Origin: Polyodon spathula
Lineage: Eukaryota; Chordata; Actinopteri; Acipenseriformes; Polyodontidae
Length of the DNA stretch: 64,000 nucleotides
Direction of reading: 5' to 3'
Assembly (NCBI RefSeq): GCF_017654505.1
Contig: NC_054558.1
Location: forward strand, 9,312,298-9,376,297
The translations under genes were made by a program, and so were the position numbers. The notes under the pieces are model-generated. The model worked only from the letters and a program-made list of their open reading frames with translations, was not told the origin of the DNA and made no database searches. Of the stretch, positions 1-59,080 are shown piece by piece; position 1 is the first letter of the stretch, and each line of letters begins with the position of its first letter.

Positions 1-323
1 TGTACTTACAGAATAGGCAATAAGCAGCTTATTGATACCCATGTATGGGTCCGCCCTAAGGGGGTGATGCAAGTATAGGTGCCGTGCAAATAATGCAAAA
101 TTCAGATTGCATTGTGGCCAGGCAATTATTTTGCACTGCGCCCTATGTAAGTTTAAGAGCAATGCAAATTACTCAACATACACAAATGATGATCTGTAAT
201 TATGATCATGATGGTCTCAATGAGTGCATTGGTCTATTTAGCGGCAGCACGTGCAGAGTTAGGAGTATAGAGAGCAGTAGGCACTGTATATGTGGAGTGA
301 CGAAAATACAAAGCAAAACAAAA

Positions 324-485
324 ATGTCGGAGGAAGGGCAGAGAAACCCTCTCATCGCACGTAAAAGAAAATCAAAGTTTTCTGAGAAGGAGCTGAGAGT
401 CCTTATGGCTGTCACTCAGCATGAAACTGAGTTGTTTGAAAAAGCCTCGGCCAACATCAGTTATGTGAGTATCCTTAGGAAATGA
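324..485 (+). pseudogene. Truncated Myb/SANT-like Harbinger accessory protein fragment
   Basis: An ATG at 324 opens a reading frame beginning MSEEGQRNPLIARKRKSKF and continuing through FSEKELRVLMAVTQHE and LFEKAS. The pattern of basic stretch, FSxKELxxL and tryptophan-poor first helix resembles the N-terminus of the Myb/SANT-like DNA-binding protein encoded by PIF/Harbinger transposons. Only about 50 residues remain before the similarity ends and a stop follows. In intact elements this protein carries a full trihelix and helps the transposase bind the element ends. Here it is a relic inside the transposon and is unlikely to be functional. Confidence 0.6.
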
Positions 486-945
486 TCTGTATTGGCCTGC
501 CATTTTCAGCATGACCTCCAGAAATTTGCTCAGCTCTCTGGAATATATGGATTGGGCTAGACCCTCCAGCCGAATCCTGAAAGGAACCAGAGGCTAAGTA
601 GAGCAGAGAACGCAGCACTGTCACATGTGCAGGGATAGCAGTCCCTGGATTGATGCTGGGGTCTAGCTCATCCCTCAATTCAGCTATGAGGTCAAGGATG
701 ACCTGCAGAGTGAGACGATAATGCTTTAGCACCACATCCTCCAGCATCCCAAACAAAATGACCCTGGGATTGAATATGCAGGGTCTTCTTCGTCTTGCCC
801 TTCTCCTCCGAACACATTCCTGCCTCTCCACAACAAGAGCCAAGCATCGCTGCATCAGGAAGTGAACCACAGCAGCCATCCTGAAGCCAATGACAGGTCT
901 CTGCAGGTGTGCGCTTTTATACTGCTCTTCTACTGGATTCTGCAA
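475..945 (-). pseudogene. Truncated HARBI1-like transposase N-terminus
   Basis: On the minus strand a frame of about 120 residues carries the N-terminal hallmarks of Harbinger transposase: RPCIFNPRV, a helix-rich LTLQVILDLIAELRDELDP, then IPAHVTVLRSLLYLASGSFQ. After SFQDSAG the similarity jumps to another frame (LAQSIYSRELSKFLEVML, resembling the family's SQSSVSR segment), so there is a frameshift near 570. The catalytic DDE domain is absent. This is the transposase relic of the element spanning 60-1281. Confidence 0.75.
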
Positions 946-1281
946 TGGTTTGCACCTTGTAAGAAGAGGTGTGAAGTTTTTGCAGGATCAGCCTAAGTGC
1001 AAGGCAAAATCCTTACATCACATTATAATGTTTGCACCTGGTTAGTATTCAGATTCTGTCCAATTCCATGCTCTTTTCTTCATTAGAATGCGTTTCAGTG
1101 TAATTTTAATGGATTTAATGATGGCAAAGTGCAAATTTGACAGCGGGTGCAGAATGCCAGGTAAACGCCATTCTTTACATACGTCACATCAGACTTAACA
1201 GCGACTAAACGTGATTTACGACAGCATTATTGGGGTTTTGCACCCACAAATCACTTTGCACTTATCCTTACATCACCTCCT

Positions 1282-2316
1282 TAATATACAAAAGTACAGA
1301 CAGCTGATGCAGAATTTGTGTAGTGAGACATGGTGGAATGATGCCCATAAATACAGATTGCAGAGTGTTTGATTTTCATTCTTGCAATGCAGTAACAGTG
1401 CCATAGAAATGTGGTGTTCCTTTTGCAATACAAGTGCTGCAATGCACCCAAAGCATTGCACTTCTTTACAAAGTGAAAAATGTTGTGTTTCGTCTGGAAT
1501 TGGCAATGCAATTTGAGTGATATTGATGTTGCAATTTGAAACTACAGAGCACTTTAAAAATCCATTCTGTAATGCTGTTTTCATGCAGTGCTCTGTGTGT
1601 GTGTGGATTACTTGTGGACCGGGTCTGGTGTAGATTAGAGCACTGCTGTGATGAGGAAGCTTGGGGGCTACAAGCAGGCTGCTGCTCCCCACACTGCTCT
1701 GCAAATTAATGTGCCAGCAAAAGACAAGGCTGCTGCAGTTGGGGGAGTGGGGGTTGTTGGTTAGGGTTCGGAGCTTGGCTATGGTTCATTGTTGGCCTGG
1801 CTTCCTGTCACACAAGGCTCTTGTGTCGTTTTCAATGGCGGCTCAAATGTTCCAGTGTGGAGTTCCAACCCTGCAATGGGTCCCTGCAAGCAGCTAGCGA
1901 GCCACATGTAAGGGAGAAAGCTGAGCAGCGGCTCTAATCACGATGCTCAAAATATTCTGAGCAAAGACAATAGGATCTTGAGAATGATCAAGTTCCTCTC
2001 CTGTGTAGTGCAATGAATGAGACCTGAGTGTGGGGCGACCAGGCTGCTTCAGTGAGTGGGAGGTGATCGCGCCAGTGCTTGTACACATTCAGTGTTGTTC
2101 CAGTTTCAGTTCAGTCTATTGCACGTAAGTGCCTCTTAGCCCTACTAAGCTCATTTGCACCCCTTCAGACTCTCTCTTCACATGTGCCAGTTTGGCTTTG
2201 GATTGTATTACTTTCTCAAGATTCATAAAATAAATGATATAACCAGTGTTTTTCAAAAGCTGCTTTTTTGAGTTTGAATGTTGAATGACTGACTCGTTGA
2301 ATCTCCCTCTTTGTAG
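1282..2316. other. celsr2 intron, 3' part
   Basis: No coding exon is visible. The stretch 1380-1580 is enriched in words such as CAATGCA and TTGCA but I could not assign it to a family. The intron ends in a pyrimidine-rich acceptor, CTCCCTCTTTGTAG, at 2303-2316. Confidence 0.6.
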
Positions 2317-47141
<44,825 letters not shown>

Positions 47142-47318
47142 AACATTAATGCACCTCCAAATTTAATGAGACCAACAATGCATTATCTCTTATTGTTTTT
47201 ACACATAAATCAAAATGCATATGCCTTCTCCCCATCTCCGAGTCGCATTCTACTCATCGTGCATTGTTCTTTCTTTCTTTCCTTTTCTTTCATCCCTCCC
47301 CCCATCCTCCTTCACAAG

Positions 47319-47346
47319 CAGCAGCAGTAACGAGACTGCAATATAA
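47319..47346 (+). CDS. celsr2: Candidate alternative terminal exon of celsr2 (DSSSNETAI ending)
   Basis: A second acceptor with a stronger pyrimidine tract (TTCTTTCTTTCCTTTTCTTT then CATCCCTCC..CTTCACAAG) lies 205 bases downstream. Joined to the same donor at 46,616 it continues in frame as D-SSSNETAI and stops at TAA 47,344-47,346. The last four residues, ETAI, fit a class I PDZ ligand (T at -2, I at 0). Repeated CAG at the junction gives in-frame alternative acceptors. It is predicted from sequence only. Confidence 0.5.
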
Positions 47347-49965
47347 AGCAGTCGTGTGAAACACTGGACTTCACCCAGAGAAGCGGCCGCACCTCATTCA
47401 CTTCACAGAGCCTGCGGACGCCCCACAGAGCTTGCGCTGTGCCTGCACTCAGGCTGGACCCAGCTCAGTTTGGGGAGCTGTCAAGTGAGAGATGTAAGGG
47501 ACTTCTTTCTTTCCCCTCAGAAGAAAACCCCTCTCTCAAGCCTCAAGACTCTTTTTTTTATTTTATTTATCAAATCAGTGCCAAATGAAGAAGCCAAGCT
47601 GAAGCTGTGGTTCAGACCAGTTGGGGCCTGCTGGCTGGATTTTATATATATATATATATATATAACTAACAACATACATACATACTTGAAATGGACGCAC
47701 TTTTATTTGACTGGCTTGGACAAACCTGATTCGTTGTTGGAACCTTTAACTGAATAAGGAACTGAGCTAATGAACTTTTAGCCACTTGGTCAGCAAACCT
47801 AATGATTTTAACCTTCAGGGATTTCTATGGAACTGGGGCTATGTCTGTGCATATTTTGGGGGGCTGTACTTTACTGGTCATAATCTTTCTACGGCACAGA
47901 AAAAGATATATTTTGGTTATAACTATTAATATAAGTGCCACGCGTCCAGTCCTGCGATTTTTAATATTGACTTTTCAGGTGTGCATTGCGCGTGGAACGG
48001 AAGGGCACAGCCTGATTACAATGAACCCTGCTGTGGCCAGTCTTGTGTTTAATGTCGAACCCGGATCCCTTTGGGACTGGTGATGCAGCAGTGGATCCGG
48101 AACGCTGGGCACTGACGAGAGGAAGCACATCCTATGCATTATGCCTGGTTCTCCAGAGCAGTCCTAGCTTGAGCAGGACGAGTCTTAAGTTAATAAATGC
48201 CATTGGAGGGCAGGGAGGGAGCAACCCTTGACACAGAAAGCCTTGCTTGATTTTGTTACAGCATCTATGGTGTTTCAGACTTGCTATGGTGTAGAACAAT
48301 ACAGTTCTATTAAGCTTCAATAATAAAAACACAAGTCCTCTTTGGAGAAGGGTTCGAGTTGGTTATAAGCTGGCAACATTTAAAAAACGGACATGTATTT
48401 ACTTAAGACTTTTCCCTCCCTAGTTTACCTGTAGTGGGATAGTTAGACAGCCAGTAGGGAGTGGTGGTTAAGAGCTACGACCCTGATCATATCACTGATA
48501 ACCCTGCTGTCGTTTGGAGGGTCTGGAATCCAAACCCACAGGGACTGCCTATGGAAATGCCTTCAGCCGCTTAGCCTTCGTTTTGTACTTTCACTGGAAT
48601 TGTTTGTCTTACTGGTGATCCCTGTTCGGAACAGTGATTTTTTACGTTTTATTTGGAAATCTTTTTTTTTTATAGGAATTGTTCATATTGACTTGAGAAA
48701 AAATAAAAAAATAAAGCAGTTGTGAATTAGAATTGGATGTGTTTGCTGAATGATCTCTTTATTTAAACACATGCAAGACAAATGCATTAGTGCTTCTTGT
48801 ATTATGTCAGAATTGTTTATATTGTATAGATGTCAGCATTTTTTTTTTTGTGTAAAATGTATACCACTGTACAGATTAAAAAAAAAAAAACTTCTGATGT
48901 CTAAAGTGTTGCATGCCAGAGAAAGAAAGACTATTTTTTCAATATGAAAAGCATAATCATAGCAATTCACCTTGCTTCAGCCTGCACTGTAAGAACCAGG
49001 CAGTGCTCAATGCATCATCACATGTGTCACAAGTTGTGCAGCATGGAGATTTTGGCAATGCATTTGAGTAGGTGGGGGGTCATGGAAGCAAACCCTTGAA
49101 ATGGACAATTTGCACCGTTTCACTGGGTCTACACAGTACAGAACAGGCACACTGGAAGAGCTGCTGTCAGGGCATGCTGAAATACTCCTTGAGTCCTCAA
49201 AGTTTTTTTTGTTTTTTTTAAATTGCTGACCACTTAAAAAAGAGAGATGCTGGACTTTGGATTAATTTCCGAACAGTAAATTTGTACAGATTGGTTGCTC
49301 GTGTACATAGTGTAGGTTTTGCAGTAAGTGTAGTTTTTATGCAGGTAAATCACCTGACCGTATCAATCTTGGCAGATTCTTTTGCCAGACTTTTAAAATT
49401 CTTTTACTTTGCAATTACAAAAGCAGAAAACACTGGGTTTACATTCTTCATTTAATTTGTATCGTTATTATAATTTGTAGTGGAAGATCTGTGTAAGAGT
49501 GTATCCTTCCAAATACAATAGTGTCATGTATTATTTTTGTATTTCACACCCATATTTCAGATCTGTAAAAAAAAAAAAAAAAAAAAAAAACAACCTACAA
49601 ATGCTTCAATACAAACTTTGGATGATGTTGAACATTTGAAGAAAGGCTAAGTAGCTAAATTAATAGGTAATTAAAAAAATAAAAAATATATATATATATA
49701 CACACACACACACACCAAAGACAAAGGCTCCCATATCAGTCATCAGCGAACTCGTTTATTTTGCTTTGGTAATTGTTTTCACACTGATTCATTTACTTGG
49801 CCATGATGTTTATTTCATTCTCCTGGTGTATGTTGAGACACAGGCTTTAGTTTTTCTCTTCTTTGGATAGTTTTGCATTTCAGACTGCAGAGATCCAGGC
49901 TCTTGTTAGCTGTTCTTTATTTATTACTGTATAGAGTGATGGAAGACCAGCGCTGCATTTAGATC

Positions 49966-49971
49966 AATAAA
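49966..49971 (+). terminator. celsr2: Probable celsr2 poly(A) signal
   Basis: AATAAA in GATCAATAAATGGG, followed within about 30 bases by TCCCTGTGTCGCTGTGTTC, a GT-rich downstream element. It is the last good + strand signal before the convergent psrc1 gene. Confidence 0.6.
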
Positions 49972-50759
49972 TGGGATTTTTGGAGTCCTGAATTCCCTGT
50001 GTCGCTGTGTTCATGACCCTCAGGTGTGGCTGGAGACGGTCTTTTTTTAAAAAGGCTCTGGTTTATTCAGTTTTTTTGCAAGTTGGTTTGTGCTGTGCAG
50101 AGGCAGGGTCAAGGAATCCCTCTTTATCAGTTCCACTTCCTTCAAATCAATTTCCAATTCCTTCAAAGAATATTTTAGAGACATAATGATAATTGTGAAG
50201 CCACTTTCATTTGAAGCCAGTTTAATGGATTAACAGGGACTTTAGTGTAAGTAAATTGTTGCCACTGTGAGAAGCTCATTTTAACAGAAAACTGCTCATT
50301 GCAGTCTTTGATCAATGATGTGTTGGAATTTATTAAAAGGGAATGGGAATTAGAATTGGGAATGGATTTTAAAAAGCAATTGGAATTGAGTAACAGGAAT
50401 TGACCCCAGGCCTGTTACAGTACACATACGAAAGACAACGTTTACGATCATATTTAGTAACAAATAAAACATTTATTTATAATCGCATGAGTGGTTAACA
50501 CATTTCCGTTACAGAAAGTTATACATTGGCTTTGCTATAAGAAACTAATATAAAAATACTAAAAAGATCCACTGACATCCTATAAAAACTTGGATAAAAA
50601 CTTCAGGTCAAAGCGGTTTTATTCTCATTTACTACCATACACCTTTTGAATAAGTGATGAAAGTTATGGATGATAAAAACAAATATTACACAAAAACATT
50701 AATTAGATTTAACACACACACACACACACATTCATTCATTCATTCATTCATTCATTTGC

Positions 50760-51030
50760 TGACAACCTGCACTCTGTGTCTCTCTCCAAACAAAACCACT
50801 CCACCCAGACAAAGGATTCCTCCTGGCTTTTATAGTCTGTGGCTAGAGCCCAATCAATAATTAACAATTAGCCTATTAAAGCTCCAGCCACATTCTCACA
50901 TGTATTTGCAGGGAGAAATTTAACCCCCTCCTTGCCGATCCAAAACACAAGCATTATCACGAAAATCATAATGAAAACAGTAAAAACTAACACAAATTAT
51001 AAAGGCGGGCTGGCACCCCATCACAATGTT
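50760..51030. repeat. Dispersed repeat, copy 2
   Basis: Contains AGCCACATTCTCACATGTAT, GCAGGGAGAAATTTAACCCC and CTCCTTGCC, matching in order the motifs near 16,040-16,105. Upstream text (CTCCTGGCTTTTATAGTC, CAATCAATAATTAACAATTA) and the end GGCTGGCACCCCATCACAAT look like an interspersed-element body. The family is not recognised. Confidence 0.4.
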
Positions 51031-51826
51031 ATTCATTTCACAGGCTGGCTGTCATGTCTCTGCCTCTAATACTTCGGTTTCATTTTCCAAGTCCTACTCT
51101 ATTTATATGTGCCAACAAAAAGCCATTGGCAATTCTTGTAAGGCAACATCCAAAAGCAGCTATTTAAAATCCCACAATTACAGGAAAATTACATTACAAT
51201 AAAGAAAAGAGGTCTTCTTTGTATAGTTATCAGGAGCTGCATATGGTTGGATGAATTAAGGGTGAAGTAACAAGGCTTTAAAATCTTCCTTATCTTATTC
51301 ATTGTAGCTGAACTGTTAGTAGATCTGAAATATCTTGCAATATACTAGGTAGCTGCAGCCAGCTTTACAGGTGATGATTACATAGAGCAAGAGTGACATC
51401 TAGTGGCCACACTGGATTTTTCAGTTCTTTGTCACCGTGTATATTGCTGAAGCGTCCAGTAAGCATTGAAGTACGCTGTAAATCCTGAGGGCAAATCAAC
51501 TGGAACCAATCAAAAAAAAAAATGTAATCAATAGAAGACAAATCTTTTTCATTTCTAAATCTCTTAACGGGCTAATGAGATGCGAAGTGGCTTAAAGAAT
51601 GGATTGCCCTTCGGTTGTCCATTTCTTCTTAATATCTCTGGAATGTCTTGCACAGCTGCCCTTGGAGAAACATGACATTTACTACAAGGTCTGCTAATTC
51701 TCTGGATTTAGAATATGTACATGGCATGAGATACATAAGGGTAATACAATTCACTTTTGTCATCTAACTGGAGCGGTCAACAGCTGTGGGCAATTCATTG
51801 CAGTTAATGAATCCTATATAAAAGAT

Positions 51827-51836
51827 TATTATTATA

Positions 51837-51864
<28 letters not shown>
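51827..51864. repeat. (ATT)n microsatellite
   Basis: About twelve ATT units, interrupted near the left end by ATATATT, in the psrc1 3' UTR region just past the stop codon. Confidence 0.85.
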
Positions 51865-51867
<3 letters not shown>

Positions 51868-51874
51868 AGCAAAA

Positions 51875-56060
<4,186 letters not shown>

Positions 56061-56104
56061 TGTGTGTAGTCAGTGCCTGCTTTGGAGATATAGAGATATA
56101 GTAT

Positions 56105-56185
56105 GCTATGGATATATATATATTATATATATATATAATATATATACTATATATTATTATATATATATCTATATAGTATAATATA
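56105..56185. repeat. AT-rich palindromic tract
   Basis: About 80 bases consisting almost only of TA/AT steps with several self-complementary blocks, upstream of the psrc1 start codon. Confidence 0.8.
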
Positions 56186-56559
56186 CATCTTGTTGAGCAT
56201 CAGAAATACATTATTCAGTGGCGTAAAATATGAAGTGAGGGTGCCTACATGGTATAAACAAAGACCACATGGATTTCTGAAAAACAAGCATCAGAAATGT
56301 TAATCAACACAGTATTTATATCAACAGTGTCGTTAACTACTAATTACAAATCATTAAAAAAGAATCACCCTGGTACTAACAACATGAAGACCAACATACT
56401 GTGCAAGTGAACAGATACAGACCATACCAAGTTTCGTCTTCCGAAAATATTTAAGTTTAAACCCACCTTCAAAGATCTACCCTACCCTGTCTATACGTAG
56501 TAATATATCACGATGATCGCTTGCTTGCTTGTAAAAATAAAACCGATCCTGTTTATCAA

Positions 56560-57049
56560 TGGTGTCTTATTGTAAATGATACGTTTATTTACAAACTCCA
56601 CAAGTCATTTTCGCCCAATAACTAAACACTACGACGGGGCAGTTTTAAATTTAACGAACTCGATTCGTGATTGGATGAGCTGACTCGAGCTCCGCCCACA
56701 CGTGGTAGAATAAAGTTTCGTCAAGTCAGAGACAGTATATACAATACAATACAATATTGTATACATTGTATGTCTGTATAAGCAACACATGCATTGTAAC
56801 ACAGCACACGCTTTAGAGGGTATTTTATTCCAGCTGTAGTTTGACATGTTGGGGTTTATATCTTTGTCTGTGGGGAACCTTTCTTCTGCGCGTCGGAGCA
56901 CGGTCGAATCAGTCGGAACTGAATTCAGATAGTACCCACCGCACACGAAGTGGGGGGTGGGGGGGGGTTGCATTTTAATATCTCCCCGTTTGAACTTGGT
57001 CTGCGCGGTAGATTTTGTATTAACTTTTTTAAATCGTTACACATCAGAT
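56560..57049. promoter_or_regulatory. Probable shared promoter of psrc1 (-) and ppil1 (+)
   Basis: The two start codons are 990 bases apart and diverge. Visible motifs: TTTTCGCCCAAT at 56,608-56,619 (E2F-like TTTCGCCC overlapping a CCAAT box), TTTAAATTTAA near 56,644 (resembling a cell-cycle homology region), ATTGG (reverse CCAAT) at 56,670-56,674, CCGCCC and CACGTG near 56,692-56,704. CpG is more frequent than in nearby introns. The E2F/CCAAT grouping fits a mitotic gene such as psrc1. No transcription start can be fixed from sequence. Confidence 0.5.
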
Positions 57050-58931
57050 ATGTCGGGTATTCCTCCGGATTCGTGGCAGCCGCCTATTGTCATCCTAGAG
57101 ACAACGTGAGTAAACCTCAGCAATTAATATATTCGTATTGAACACAACAACATAGATGCGCTCGGCGTGTGGTGTAATGCACGGGTGAATGAATAATGCA
57201 AGCAGTTTTACGTGCCGCTGATTTTATTTGTAAACACGATTTTCTTTAGCCTGTCTTGATGTTTTAGAAACGGTATAGTATGTATAATCGCAGTCCCAAA
57301 CAGGTACCGTGTGTGTGTGTGTGTCAGTGATACCCACAGATAGGTAACACACCAGTCATAGTTTAACTTTGTGTTTGTATTATTTTGAGTATTTTCAGTT
57401 TGTAACATTTACATGCAAAGCCATTTATATGAATTACGTAATAAAATACTCGTTGTTGCAAGGAAACTGGTAAGTCAATAAAAGTGCTTTTATGTGGCAG
57501 CAAGTAATTTGTAAGTGTCATAGAAATTATTTTTATAAAGATGCAGCATTATACAATACTGGCTATTTCTTCTAATTTAGGCTAGTTTAGGGAACTGAGA
57601 AAACTAACAAACAGACGTGTTGCATTCCACAGCATGGGCACCATTGCTGTTGAGCTGTACTGGAAGCACGCCCCTAAAACATGCAAGAACTTCGCCGAGT
57701 TAGCGAGGAGAGGCTATTACAACGGGACCAAGTTCCACAGGATAATCAAGGACTTCATGATCCAAGGCGGGGATCCAAGCGGGACAGGTAACGCTAAAGT
57801 GTGTTCTTGTTCAGAGCGCGTTTCGTATAGGATTTTTTACCGGCACTAAACCTGTTTTCGCTAGTGCCAGTATTTGCACAAACACATTCTTTACACAACT
57901 ACCCCGCTTCCATTTCTCTAAACCAAAGGTATGATGTTAAACTACTGACAGCAGCTTTGAGAAACACCATCTCATCTTCTTTGTAATGGTTTATGTTTAA
58001 GAGTTTATACTTTTGTTTAGGTAAACACAAACCTGAAACCTGTTGTTTTTTGCAAACGTATAAAGCTGTCACTACCTAACCTGATGAGTGCTGCCCAGCG
58101 CTTCTGTGGACTCTTGTGGTTGCAGCTGCATTGAGATTTGCAGCCCACCCCAGGCTTGTCAGGGAAGCAGGGTACACCAATTGGAGTCTTCTAACTACCA
58201 AACCAGACTTGCTAATACAGGGAATGGCTTCATTAGACCCCTGCTTACTCTGAGTCATAAAGAATGGTTGGTTTGTTAGTTCAAGTTTTAATATACAACA
58301 TAGCTTAGTACAGTGCGCCAGTAATGGGTGGGATTGCAGGCAGCAGCCGGATGTATTTCAGTTCAGCTGAGGTCAGTGGGGGGACACTAGCTTTGCTTTT
58401 CTCTGTGTTGTCTTATAGGGGAAACTTATGGGTTCTTCCTATGCTTGCAGGACGAGGTGGCGCATCTATATATGGGAAGCAGTTTGAAGACGAGTTACAC
58501 CCAGAATTGAAATGTACAGGTATACTATATTATTATTATTATTTCATTGACCAGGATAGCTTTACATTGCAGTTAAAGAACAATATTTTGATCGCTTTTT
58601 TTTTGTAGTTAAAACAGAATAGGTTGTCATGCTAAAGTAATGGTTTGGTAGTCATTTCTTTTAATGTGGTGAAGGTGATTTATTTATTTATTTATTTTTT
58701 GTACATTTAGGAGCAGGGATCTTGGCAATGGCAAATGCAGGACCGGACACAAACGGCAGTCAGTTCTTCCTCACTCTGGGCCCTACCCAGTGGCTGGATG
58801 GCAAGCACACTATCTTCGGGAGGGTGTGCCAGGGGATCCATGTGGTGAACCGTGTTGGAATGGTGGAGACAAACGCCCAAGATCGGCCAGTGGACGATGT
58901 CAAAATATTAAAGGCATATGTACCAAACTGA
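57050..58931 (+). CDS. ppil1: Peptidyl-prolyl cis-trans isomerase-like 1 (cyclophilin)
   Basis: Nuclear spliceosomal cyclophilin; it isomerises Xaa-Pro bonds and in mammals binds SNW1/SKIP. Exons 57050-57105, 57633-57787, 58451-58519, 58711-58931 add up to 501 bases, exactly 166 residues like the human protein. Start [19 protein letters not shown], then [20 protein letters not shown] and [19 protein letters not shown], where the cyclophilin catalytic R, F and Q lie. Then [17 protein letters not shown], then [20 protein letters not shown], and [18 protein letters not shown] with the ligand-pocket W and H. End [11 protein letters not shown]. All active-site positions look intact. Phases run 2, 1, 1. 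One short lineage difference is PSG for PTG after GGD. Confidence 0.97.
57106..58450. other. ppil1: ppil1 introns 1 and 2
   Basis: Apart from exon 57,633-57,787 nothing coding is seen. A short GT run lies near 57,308-57,326. No recognisable mobile element. Confidence 0.6.
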
Positions 58932-59033
58932 CGACCAGCAGAGCACAAGAACTTGTACGTCAGCAGGATGGTTTTAGTTTTTTGTACAGGAAGTTATTGG
59001 TGCCTGATTTCTGTTAAATAGTTTTTTTAAGAG

Positions 59034-59041
59034 AATAAATG

Positions 59042-59078
<37 letters not shown>
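59034..59078 (+). terminator. ppil1: ppil1 poly(A) signal followed by T tract
   Basis: AATAAA at 59,034-59,039, about 100 bases after the stop, followed by an uninterrupted run of 35 T (59,044-59,078). The T run could act as a downstream element or be the poly(A) tail of an old retroinsertion in minus orientation. Confidence 0.7.

Positions 59079-59080
<2 letters not shown>

Larger units (their letters stand above)
60..1281. mobile_element. Decayed PIF/Harbinger DNA transposon, internally deleted, with TIRs and TAA duplication
   Basis: Seen: the left end reads GGGGGTGATGCAAGTATAGG from 60. The right end, read on the other strand from 1280, is GGAGGTGATGTAAGGATAAG, an imperfect terminal inverted repeat. 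TAA at 57-59 and TAA at 1282-1284 flank the element, which fits the TWA target of PIF/Harbinger elements. Inside are fragments of the two genes this superfamily carries: a Myb/SANT-like DNA-binding protein on + and a HARBI1-like transposase on -. The two face each other and both are cut off at their 3' ends near 480-570, so the middle of the parent element has been deleted. The subterminal DNA is rich in TGCAAA-type words. It sits in a celsr2 intron. The exact outer base is uncertain by one position. Confidence 0.8.
47142..49990 (+). other. celsr2: celsr2 3' UTR
   Basis: No convincing ORF. It contains a TA tract at about 47,642-47,664, A-rich stretches (24 A at 49,567-49,590), a short TA/CA tract near 49,686-49,715 and several AATAAA candidates. 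The best end is AATAAA near 49,966 followed by T/GT-rich sequence; an earlier candidate lies near 48,704-48,717, which would give a shorter UTR. A degenerate SINE-like patch may lie at 48,440-48,560. Confidence 0.6.
49991..51874. other. Interval between convergent celsr2 and psrc1, including psrc1 3' UTR
   Basis: No coding exon. It holds short CA and TTCA tracts (50,711-50,757), a dispersed-repeat copy at 50,760-51,030 and an ATT tract (51,827-51,864) immediately downstream of the psrc1 stop. Minus-strand AATAAA candidates occur near 50,610 and 50,474, either of which could end psrc1 transcripts. Confidence 0.5.

Noticed and set aside
48440..48560. tRNA-derived SINE in the celsr2 3' UTR
   Set aside because: GTGGTGGTTAAGAGC and GGTCTGGAATCC resemble A and B boxes, but the spacing is about 60 bases and the fold is poor; too weak to call.
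57900..58400. Extra ppil1 exon between the second and third
   Set aside because: The four-exon model already gives the full 166-residue protein with consistent phases; no additional segment is needed.
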